NCBI GenBank assembly: GCA_028822935.1
Contig: JAPKCM010000032.1
Span: forward strand, 1 to 53,852
Reading direction: 5' to 3'
DNA: 53,852 bases
From: Akkermansiaceae bacterium
GTDB lineage: Bacteria > Verrucomicrobiota > Verrucomicrobiia > Verrucomicrobiales > Akkermansiaceae
Positions 47,802 through 53,852 of this stretch are shown here, one piece after another; position 1 is the first letter of the stretch; each line of letters begins with the position of its first letter. The position numbers and the translations under genes were made by a program. The notes under the pieces were generated by a model. That model was not told where the DNA came from, searched no databases, and saw nothing but the letters and a program-made list of their open reading frames with translations.

Positions 47802-48788
47802 ATGCCCAACGCTGTGACGATCGCCGGAACCGGGAGCTATCTCCCCGAGAAAGTGATGACCAATGACGATCTCTCGAAAATTGTCGACACCAACGATGAA
47901 TGGATTTTCAGCCGCACCGGAATCAGGGAACGTCGCATTGCGGCCGAAGGCGAATTCAGCTCTCACCTTGCCACCAAGGCTGCCGAAAAGGCCCTCGAGC
48001 AATCTGGCATCCCCGCCGAAGAGATTGATCTCATTATCGTCGCAACAATTACGCCCGACACCCTCACTCCGGCCACCGCTTGCTACGTGCAGGAGAATCT
48101 TGGAGCAAGTAAAGCGGTCGCCTTTGATATTTCGGCAGCCTGCTCTGGCTTCCTCTATGCCATGAAAATTGCAAAGCGGATGATCGAGACCGGTGCCTTT
48201 GAAAATGCCCTGATCATCGGCGCGGAAAAACTCTCCGCCTTCGTCAACTGGAATGATCGCACCACTTGTGTCCTCTTTGGCGACGGTGCAGGCGCCGCAG
48301 TTCTTAGAAAATCGGAAGAAGGTGAAGGCCGCATTCTCGCCACAGACATTGGCACTGATGGCCGCCAGACCCATCTTCTCAACATTCCAGGAGGCGGATC
48401 CGCTTGTCCCACCACCATCGAAAACGCCGCCGAAGGACTGGCCGCCCTTTCAATGTCAGGAAAAGAAGTTTTCAAACATGCCGTCACGCGCATGAAGAAT
48501 TCGGCCAACGAAGTCATCGCCCGCGCCGGCCTTAAGCCCGAGGAAATTGCCCTCGTGATCCCGCATCAGGCCAATGTGCGTATCATCGATGCCATCGCCG
48601 CCCGACTCGACGTCCCCAATGATCGCGTCTTTGTGAACCTCCATAAATACGGAAACACCTCGGCTGCAGCCATTGCCATTGCCCTCGACGAAGCCAACCG
48701 TACGGGCAAGATCAAACCAGGTGACAAAATCGTAATGGTCGCCTTTGGAGCAGGCCTCACGTGGGCCGCCGCCGCGATTGAATGGTAA
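47802..48788 (+). CDS. fabH: Beta-ketoacyl-ACP synthase III (FabH)
   Basis: FabH starts fatty-acid synthesis by condensing acetyl-CoA with malonyl-ACP. The 328-residue protein has the full Cys-His-Asn triad: C114 in 'DISAACSGFLYAM', His in 'VIPHQANVRIIDAI' and Asn in 'LHKYGNTSAAAIAIAL'. It also has the start-type motif 'NDEWIFSRTGIRERRIA'. The ATG at 47802 fits; a TTG two codons earlier is possible. No plsX, fabD or acpP is adjacent, unlike many bacteria. The POT transporter gene follows at 67 bases on the same strand. Confidence 0.95.
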   Translation: MPNAVTIAGTGSYLPEKVMTNDDLSKIVDTNDEWIFSRTGIRERRIAAEGEFSSHLATKAAEKALEQSGIPAEEIDLIIVATITPDTLTPATACYVQENLGASKAVAFDISAACSGFLYAMKIAKRMIETGAFENALIIGAEKLSAFVNWNDRTTCVLFGDGAGAAVLRKSEEGEGRILATDIGTDGRQTHLLNIPGGGSACPTTIENAAEGLAALSMSGKEVFKHAVTRMKNSANEVIARAGLKPEEIALVIPHQANVRIIDAIAARLDVPNDRVFVNLHKYGNTSAAAIAIALDEANRTGKIKPGDKIVMVAFGAGLTWAAAAIEW

Positions 48789-48855
48789 TTCTGCAGTCTC
48801 GGTGATTGACCCAGCGCCCTGAGTTGGTGAAATGGGCTAAACCAACCGTAACATT

Positions 48856-50703
48856 TTGAGCCAAGAGATCCGCACCACTCCTTCCGACACCTCGGGCATG
48901 CCAACGGGCATCCCCTACATTATTGCCAACGAAGCTGCTGAGCGCTTCAGCTTCTATGGAATGAAGGCAATCCTCTCGATCTTCATGGTCCAATACCTCT
49001 GGCTCATGGGCGATGCCCCGACCGAGCAGATGTCACAAATCGTCGCCAGTGAGAACTACCACAAGTTCAATAAATGGGTCTATGCCACCCCCTTTCTCGG
49101 CGCTCTTCTCGCTGACATATTTTTTGGGAAATATCGCATCATCATGTGGCTCAGCGTTGTTTATTGCGTGGGCCATGGCTGCCTTGCAGTCATGGGAATT
49201 TCCGGTTCCGCCGGATGGTGGCTCTTCGCCGGCCTCGCCCTGATCTGCCTTGGATCCGGAGGTATCAAGCCCTGCGTCTCTGCCCACGTCGGAGACCAAT
49301 TCGGACCGAACAACCAAAATCTCCTCACCAAGGTCTTCAACTGGTTCTACTTTTCAATCAACCTTGGCGCCTTCATCTCGATGCTCGCGACACCATGGTT
49401 TCTTCAATGGTATGGCCCGCACGTCGCCTTCGGTATCCCTGGAATCCTCATGGCCCTTGCCACGTTCTGTTTCTGGTTAGGCCGAAATAAGTTCATCCAC
49501 ATCCAACCCAAACCCCGGGAGTTTAAAAGGGAACTTTTTAGCAAGGAGGGAATCCGGGTCATCCTAAGGCTCCTCCCCCTCTACTTCTTCGTTGCCTTCT
49601 TCTGGGCGCTCTTCGATCAGACCGGTTCTTCTTGGATCTTCCAATCGCAGGATATGGACCGACACCTCATTATCGACTGGCTCCCCTCCCAAATCCAATC
49701 GATCAATTCCGTCCTCATTCTTACGCTTGTTCCTCTTTTCACCTTCGTCGTATACCCCGCGTTAGGAAAAATTATTAAGCTCACCCCGCTTCGTAAGATT
49801 GGTGCCGGACTCTTCATCACCGTTCTCTCTTTCGCTGTCATCGCGCTCATTCAGGTTTCCATCTCAAACGGAGCCACCCCAAATATCGGCTGGCAGTTCT
49901 TCGCCTATCTGATTTTGACCTGTGCCGAAATCATGGTCTCTATCGTTTGCCTCGAATATTCCTACACTCAGGCTCCCCGGAATCTCAAATCATTCATCAT
50001 GGCGATCTTCCTCCTCTCGGTCTCCTTCGGCAATCAGATCACCGAATTCGTCAATTCCTTCATTCAGGTCGAGGACCCCGTTGTCACCTTCGCTGCTGAA
50101 CTTTCCGATGGCGAATATGCCCATCCCGGATTCGATAACGAAATGAATACCACCGACGACATCATCGTCACCCGCAAGGAAGGAAAAACTACCAAGCGTC
50201 AACTACCCGATGAGGAGACCCTCGACCGCGCCGCTGACATCATCACCCTCTGGTCTGAGAATAACGACCTCACTCTACCCACTACCGCGGAAGCTCTCCC
50301 TCTTCTCTCAAGCCTCACCGATCAGTGGGGATCTAAGATAACCTACACCCGCCTCGCTAGTCGAACGGCCCGCATCTCCAGCCCTGGACCTGATAAGAAA
50401 TCCGGAACCCAATGGGATATAGGCTACATCATGGGAGCTCCAGATAAGAGCTCCGGATCAGAGAAAAAGAGCGATCGTAAGACCTGGCTCGAAAAGCGAA
50501 AGGAACAACTCGGTGTGGTCGATGAAGTCACCGCGGCAACTTCACCCATCACTAAATCTACATACACCGGCGGCCAACCCAAGCTTGAAGGCCCGGCTTA
50601 CTACTGGTTCTTCACCGGCCTCATGCTCGCTGCCGCCCTCCTGTTTGTGCCCTATGCCATTTTAACTAAGGAACGAAGCTACCTGCAATCCAGCGAATCA
50701 TGA
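48856..50703 (+). CDS. POT-family peptide/proton symporter with a large inserted domain
   Basis: The membrane part matches proton-dependent oligopeptide transporters: 'IPYIIANEAAERFSFYGMKA', 'GALLADIFFGKYRIIM', 'GSGGIKPCVSAHVGDQF' and 'FYFSINLGAFISM'. Just before the last helix (about 579-602) sits a polar insert of about 170 residues (405-578). Part of it (about 455-526) resembles the calcium-binding C-terminal domain of GspG-type pseudopilins: 'LTDQWGSKITYTRL' then 'ISSPGPDKKSGTQWDIGYI'. The insert should face the periplasm. The start used is TTG; an ATG 14 codons later (48898) also fits. The stop overlaps the tatD start (ATGA), so both are coupled. Confidence 0.88.
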   Translation: MSQEIRTTPSDTSGMPTGIPYIIANEAAERFSFYGMKAILSIFMVQYLWLMGDAPTEQMSQIVASENYHKFNKWVYATPFLGALLADIFFGKYRIIMWLSVVYCVGHGCLAVMGISGSAGWWLFAGLALICLGSGGIKPCVSAHVGDQFGPNNQNLLTKVFNWFYFSINLGAFISMLATPWFLQWYGPHVAFGIPGILMALATFCFWLGRNKFIHIQPKPREFKRELFSKEGIRVILRLLPLYFFVAFFWALFDQTGSSWIFQSQDMDRHLIIDWLPSQIQSINSVLILTLVPLFTFVVYPALGKIIKLTPLRKIGAGLFITVLSFAVIALIQVSISNGATPNIGWQFFAYLILTCAEIMVSIVCLEYSYTQAPRNLKSFIMAIFLLSVSFGNQITEFVNSFIQVEDPVVTFAAELSDGEYAHPGFDNEMNTTDDIIVTRKEGKTTKRQLPDEETLDRAADIITLWSENNDLTLPTTAEALPLLSSLTDQWGSKITYTRLASRTARISSPGPDKKSGTQWDIGYIMGAPDKSSGSEKKSDRKTWLEKRKEQLGVVDEVTAATSPITKSTYTGGQPKLEGPAYYWFFTGLMLAAALLFVPYAILTKERSYLQSSES

Positions 50704-51500
50704 TCGATTCCCATTGCCACCTCGGTTCTCACAAATTCTCTCCTGAGGAAATCCCCCAAATCATCGCGAATGCCAAAGATCATGGCATCACGCGCATGAT
50801 CACCCTTGCCACCAGCGAGGATGACATTTTAACAAATCTTCACCTGGCCCGGACCTACCCCGAAGTCCACGCCTGCCTCGGTATTCATCCCTGTGATGTG
50901 CATGAGACGCGCGATGACTTCGAATCTCTCCTCAGCCCCCACCTCGATGACCCCAAGGTCGCAGCCCTCGGAGAGACCGGCCTCGATTATTTCCATCCCG
51001 CCCCAGAAGGATGGACCGATGAAAACTACCATGCCCGACAGCGCGATTTTCTGCGTCGCCATTTCCAACTCGCCAGGAAGCACGGCCTCAATATCGTCAT
51101 CCATACTCGCGACAAAAGAGGTTCGGCCAGCTTCGATGACGCCCTCGAAATCTACCGCGAGTTCCACGAATCAGTACGGGCAGTTTTCCACTGCTTCCCG
51201 GGCCCCTTCGAACAAGCCGAAAAAGTCATCTTGCTGGGAGGTCTCATTTCCTTCACCGGAATCGTAACCTTTAAAAATGCCCGTCAAGTGATAGAGACCG
51301 CCCAAGCCTGCCTCTCCGGCAGCTTCATGGTAGAGACCGATTCTCCTTACCTCACACCAGTTCCTCATCGAGGAAAACGCTGTGAGCCCGCCTTCACTAA
51401 ATTCACGGGAGAGCGCATTGCCGAGCTGCGAAATCAAACAATTGAAGAGGTATCGAGGGAAACAGACGATGCTTGCTGCTGTTTTTTTCGCGTTACTTAA
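50700..51500 (+). CDS. TatD family metal-dependent hydrolase
   Basis: A TIM-barrel metal hydrolase of the TatD type (DNase/peptidase-like). Metal ligands are visible: H5 and H7 in 'MIDSHCHLGSH', Glu in 'ALGETGLDYFH', His in 'IVIHTRDKRGSASF', His in 'AVFHCFPGPFEQA' and Asp in 'MVETDSPYLTPVPHRGKRC'. The length (266) is normal. The last residues 'DACCCFFRVT' end early after a run of seven T (51484-51490). With one T fewer the frame would read 'FFALLKTNQGK' and run to 51558, closer to a family-like end. The body is intact either way. The start overlaps the POT stop by four bases. Confidence 0.9.
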   Translation: MIDSHCHLGSHKFSPEEIPQIIANAKDHGITRMITLATSEDDILTNLHLARTYPEVHACLGIHPCDVHETRDDFESLLSPHLDDPKVAALGETGLDYFHPAPEGWTDENYHARQRDFLRRHFQLARKHGLNIVIHTRDKRGSASFDDALEIYREFHESVRAVFHCFPGPFEQAEKVILLGGLISFTGIVTFKNARQVIETAQACLSGSFMVETDSPYLTPVPHRGKRCEPAFTKFTGERIAELRNQTIEEVSRETDDACCCFFRVT

Positions 51501-51602
51501 GACAAATCAGGGAAAAGCGAGCGCTCTTCAAGGGAACCGACCGAAGTAGTTCGTTTTAGAATCTATTTCACAAATCCAAAAGATTATCCTATACTGCCCA
51601 TC

Positions 51603-52028
51603 ATGAAAGCAAACTTCATCCCGCTGCTCGCCCTCTTCCCACTTGGCTTTTTAGCCTCCTGTAACTCGCCGAAGCAGACCCCTGCAGCTCCGCCTCTCGG
51701 TGCTCCAATGTCAGAAAATCCCTACGGTGTGCCGCAGATAAACCCTTATGGCGCGCCCGGAGCAAACCCCGCTTACACTCCGGAAGCGGAAGCACCCTAT
51801 CAGCCGATCAATCCTCCTGCAGGAATCGCTCCCTACAATCCGGCCACCAACGTCCCAATAGCACCGGCTCCAGCCGCTGGAGCTCGGACCCACACCATTG
51901 TCAAAGGAGAATCCCTTTGGGGAATTTCCCGAAAGTATGGCGTCACCATTGATGGACTTCGTCAGGCAAACAATCTCACGGGCGACACCATCATCGAAGG
52001 ACGGGCACTGACCATCCCTGCAAACTAA
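51603..52028 (+). CDS. LysM domain lipoprotein
   Basis: A lipoprotein signal ends in 'LGFLASC' (Cys20). A Pro/Ala/Asn/Tyr-rich linker follows (about 25-90, with repeated N-P-Y-G and A-P-Y-x-P motifs). The C-terminal LysM domain (about 94-139) reads 'HTIVKGESLWGISRKYGVTI' and binds peptidoglycan N-acetylglucosamine chains. The linker can span from the membrane to the cell wall. No catalytic domain is attached. The gene has its own terminator and no close operon partner. Confidence 0.92.
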   Translation: MKANFIPLLALFPLGFLASCNSPKQTPAAPPLGAPMSENPYGVPQINPYGAPGANPAYTPEAEAPYQPINPPAGIAPYNPATNVPIAPAPAAGARTHTIVKGESLWGISRKYGVTIDGLRQANNLTGDTIIEGRALTIPAN

Positions 52029-52055
52029 CGTTCTTTATCTAATATCTTCAATTAA

Positions 52056-52088
52056 GGCGGGTGGGCTTCGGTCAGCCCGTCTTTTTTT
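52056..52088 (+). terminator. Rho-independent terminator after the LysM lipoprotein gene
   Basis: Arms GGCGGGT (52056-52062) and GCCCGTC (52075-52081), with G-T wobbles, enclose a 12-base loop. Seven T follow (52082-52088). It sits 28 bases after the stop codon and directly before the next gene. Confidence 0.85.
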
Positions 52089-52091
52089 ATC

Positions 52092-53045
52092 ATGAAAGTA
52101 ATTCTCATCTCCCTCCTTCTTGGCTCACTGCTCACAGCGAAGGAACCTCCAGATCCCCAACTGCTCATCGAACAACTCTTCGAGCAACGCGAACCCAAAT
52201 CCTTCGAAGAAGCCTACAAAAAAGCAATCGCCGGCGGCGTGCCCATGCAAACTCTCGTCGAAGCTAGATTTCTTTATATTGTCGACACCGGTAACAACAC
52301 CGATCTCGCAGCTTACGTCCCGGTTCTTGAAGAACAGGCCCGCAAGTTTTCACTCGATGACTCCATCGCTTTTGCCGTGCCCGAAGATTTTCTCGCCATC
52401 GTGGAATATGCCAAAGCCATCGCGGCTTTCGAAAAAGACGATCGCTCCACCTTCAAAAAACACATCACGGAAGCCTTCTGGTTGTCCCCTACCCAATCCG
52501 TAATCTTTGGAAAACTAGTCGATGAAGTGCGCCTAAAAGACGCCATGGAAAAACTGAAGATCGACATGAACCGCACTCTCGTTTCACAAGATCCAGCGAA
52601 GCCTTCGAAGCCACTCAAGGAACACCTTGGAGAGAGCAAGGTCATCCTCTTACACTTCTGGTCTCCATGGGCACGTGAGTCGATGGAGAGCATGGAGGAT
52701 TTTTTTCTTACCGCAAAGGAGCTCAAAAAAAATAAAATTTCCGTCGTCTCGGTCCTTCTTTCTGGAGCTCCGGAATCACGTGCCGATGGTGATGATTTCA
52801 TCAAAGAGAAAAAGACCGCCAGCGCCGCTTCATGGTTAGTCGATTCTTCAAAGGGAGCCATGGAATCACTCCTTCGCATTCAGGCCTTTCCTACCGTAGT
52901 TCTCTTATCCAAGGAGGGAAAAGTGCTCTTCAACGGTCATCCGGCAAGCGATACTTTTTGGCGCGAATTAAAAAACATCGAAGCCAAGATCGAGCAACCA
53001 CCAGCGCCTGTTAGAGAGGAACTACCGACTCTCGAAACGGAGTGA
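52092..53045 (+). CDS. Secreted thioredoxin-fold (TlpA-like) protein lacking both active-site cysteines
   Basis: A signal peptide (about 1-16) leads into an alpha-helical region (about 20-165) with little resemblance to known domains. A thioredoxin-like domain follows (about 170-300). The catalytic W-C-x-x-C site is replaced by 'FWSPWARESMES' (W193-A-R-E-S197). Before the cis-Pro strand the usual 'FPTVVLLSKEGKVLFNG' is kept. Redox exchange is therefore unlikely; a binding or chaperone role is more plausible (inference). It starts 4 bases after the preceding terminator, so transcription must begin inside or just before the hairpin, or depend on readthrough. Confidence 0.75.
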   Translation: MKVILISLLLGSLLTAKEPPDPQLLIEQLFEQREPKSFEEAYKKAIAGGVPMQTLVEARFLYIVDTGNNTDLAAYVPVLEEQARKFSLDDSIAFAVPEDFLAIVEYAKAIAAFEKDDRSTFKKHITEAFWLSPTQSVIFGKLVDEVRLKDAMEKLKIDMNRTLVSQDPAKPSKPLKEHLGESKVILLHFWSPWARESMESMEDFFLTAKELKKNKISVVSVLLSGAPESRADGDDFIKEKKTASAASWLVDSSKGAMESLLRIQAFPTVVLLSKEGKVLFNGHPASDTFWRELKNIEAKIEQPPAPVREELPTLETE

Positions 53046-53125
53046 ATCATGCTCCCACAAGAGGCTCGGAGTGTTTCATAAAGAAAGATTAACCTTGATC
53101 TTTTATAAAATGTTCCGCTCTTTAG

Positions 53126-53852
53126 ATGGCAGCTACATTTAAAAAGACAATGCGTATCATTCAACCCCCTACTCCTCAAGAACTACAAGTCCTCTCGGTC
53201 TTGTGGAACGAGGGTCCAAGTACGGTGGCATTCGTACATGATTTTCTTTATGGTGACACTCTCGCTTACACCACCTCTCTCGCAGTCCTCAGAAATCTTG
53301 AAAAGAAGGGATTGGCTTCACGTCGCAAAGAAGGGCGCGCTCACATTTACGAATCAGAGGTAGATCGCTCAGTTGTTCTTGAGCCAAAACTAAAAGAACT
53401 CATACAATATCCTTTCGGAGGAAGCCTCGGTGAGGCTATGCTCTCCTTGATCTCGATTGGCGTATTAACGCCGGAAGAGAAGTCCGCACTCACGCGGACT
53501 CTTAAAAAGCATAAAGCCATGCCAGCCAAAAAGAAGACCACAAAAAAGAAAGCTGCCAAAAAAGCAGCTCCCAAGAAGCCCGTTAAGAAAGCCGCCAAGA
53601 AAAAGGTAGCAACGAAAGCGGCAAGCAAGCCTGCCAAAAAGGCGGCTAAGAAGAAAGTAGCTAAGAAAGCCACCCCTAAAAAGGTCGCCAAAAAAGTTAC
53701 CAAAAAGAAAGCAGCTAAAAGAGCAGCCCCTAAAAAGGTCGCCAAAAAAGCTACCAAAAAGAAAGCAGCTAAAAAAGCGGCCCCTAAAAAAGCAGCCAAG
53801 AAAAAGGTAGCCAAGAAAGCCGCACCTAAAAAAGCAGCTAAGAAAAAGGTAG
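53126..53852 (+). CDS. BlaI/MecI-type regulator fused to a histone-H1-like tail (runs off the window)
   Basis: Residues about 13-80 are a BlaI/MecI winged helix: 'PTPQELQVLSVLWNEGPSTV', 'AYTTSLAVLRNLEKKGLASR' and 'EGRAHIYE'. Such repressors control beta-lactamase-type and heme-peptidase genes. Residues about 85-128 include a helix pair that could be the dimerisation part. From about residue 130 the protein is almost only Lys, Ala, Pro, Thr and Val in short repeats (KKAAPKK, AKKKVAKK), like bacterial H1-type histones. The frame is open to the last base, so the C-terminus is missing. Partner genes such as an M56 peptidase would be expected further right and are not visible. Confidence 0.85.
   Translation, partial: MAATFKKTMRIIQPPTPQELQVLSVLWNEGPSTVAFVHDFLYGDTLAYTTSLAVLRNLEKKGLASRRKEGRAHIYESEVDRSVVLEPKLKELIQYPFGGSLGEAMLSLISIGVLTPEEKSALTRTLKKHKAMPAKKKTTKKKAAKKAAPKKPVKKAAKKKVATKAASKPAKKAAKKKVAKKATPKKVAKKVTKKKAAKRAAPKKVAKKATKKKAAKKAAPKKAAKKKVAKKAAPKKAAKKKV
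53520..53852 (+). repeat. Lysine/alanine-rich coding repeat array
   Basis: Short repeated units encoding A-K-K-K-V/A-A-K-K-A and A-A/T-P-K-K fill the end of the window and continue past it. Two copies of about 60 bases (starting near 53671 and 53728) are almost identical, which makes this a candidate site for repeat-number change. Confidence 0.8.

Noticed and set aside
47784-48374. 196-codon minus-strand frame
   Set aside because: It is antisense to fabH, whose catalytic triad is complete on the plus strand.
53347-53814. Minus-strand open frame that looks like a hydrophobic membrane protein
   Set aside because: It is the antisense of the Lys/Ala repeat tail, where AAA/GCC repeats give Phe/Ala/Leu runs automatically.

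Overview
The window looks like chromosomal DNA of a Verrucomicrobiota bacterium, probably of the Verrucomicrobiales type (inference, no 16S present). The signs are a paired cytochrome-c-like DUF1549/DUF1553 protein and a DUF1501 protein, two secreted 3-keto-disaccharide hydrolase (DUF1080) proteins, a PEP-CTERM sorting tail, secreted enzymes ending in 'DxDGxxxxxEYALG'-type tails, a monomeric isocitrate dehydrogenase, and a lysine/alanine-rich histone-H1-like tail. Most genes are ordinary housekeeping or envelope genes. I see no rRNA, CRISPR array, prophage or intact mobile element. One tRNA (His) is present.

Layout. 1-809: right part of a thoroughly decayed IS3-family element. 866-3816: a membrane-anchored coiled-coil protein, a PhoD-like phosphatase and YceH. 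3817-4803: almost 1 kb with no recognisable gene. 4804-11276: secreted sugar/polymer degradation block (DUF1549/1553, DUF1501, two DUF1080), with a degraded group II intron between the two DUF1080 genes. 11521-17052: LptF/LptG-like permease, SulP anion transporter, monomeric IDH. 17530-20288: bactofilin, thiH-thiS, a 149-bp relic of clpB and a nuclease-fold-like anchored protein. 20265-25253: MurJ with an inserted domain, an RlpA-like lipoprotein (frameshifted), HU, MutY and an L,D-transpeptidase. 25315-32787: a secreted CAP-like protein, then rsmE-dnaJ-grpE, then an MFS/acyltransferase fusion. 33252-40417: gltB, a dead PEP-CTERM gene, tyrS, a membrane protein and tRNA-His. 40798-46746: an M14 carboxypeptidase, an ABC ATPase/prepilin/anchored-protein operon, and a scar where a histidine kinase and an animal-type heme peroxidase have both lost their 5' parts. 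46767-53045: membrane-anchored peroxiredoxin-like protein, fabH, POT transporter, tatD, a LysM lipoprotein and a Cys-less thioredoxin-fold protein. 53126 to the edge: a BlaI/MecI-type regulator fused to a histone-H1-like tail.

How the genes work together. There are three functional themes: extracellular polysaccharide/sulfated-polymer use (4804-11276, plus secreted enzymes), cell-envelope construction (LptF/G-like, MurJ, RlpA-like, L,D-transpeptidase, LysM, bactofilin, PlsC fusion) and proteostasis (grpE-dnaJ). The most striking signal is not a new defence or metabolic system. It is the density of gene relics: IS, group II intron, clpB, PEP-CTERM, kinase and peroxidase remnants, plus single-base frameshifts, two of them in seven-base homopolymers. 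There are also several unusual domain insertions or fusions in housekeeping proteins (MurJ, POT, BlaI-H1, MFS-PlsC). Some single-base frameshifts could be sequencing or assembly errors.
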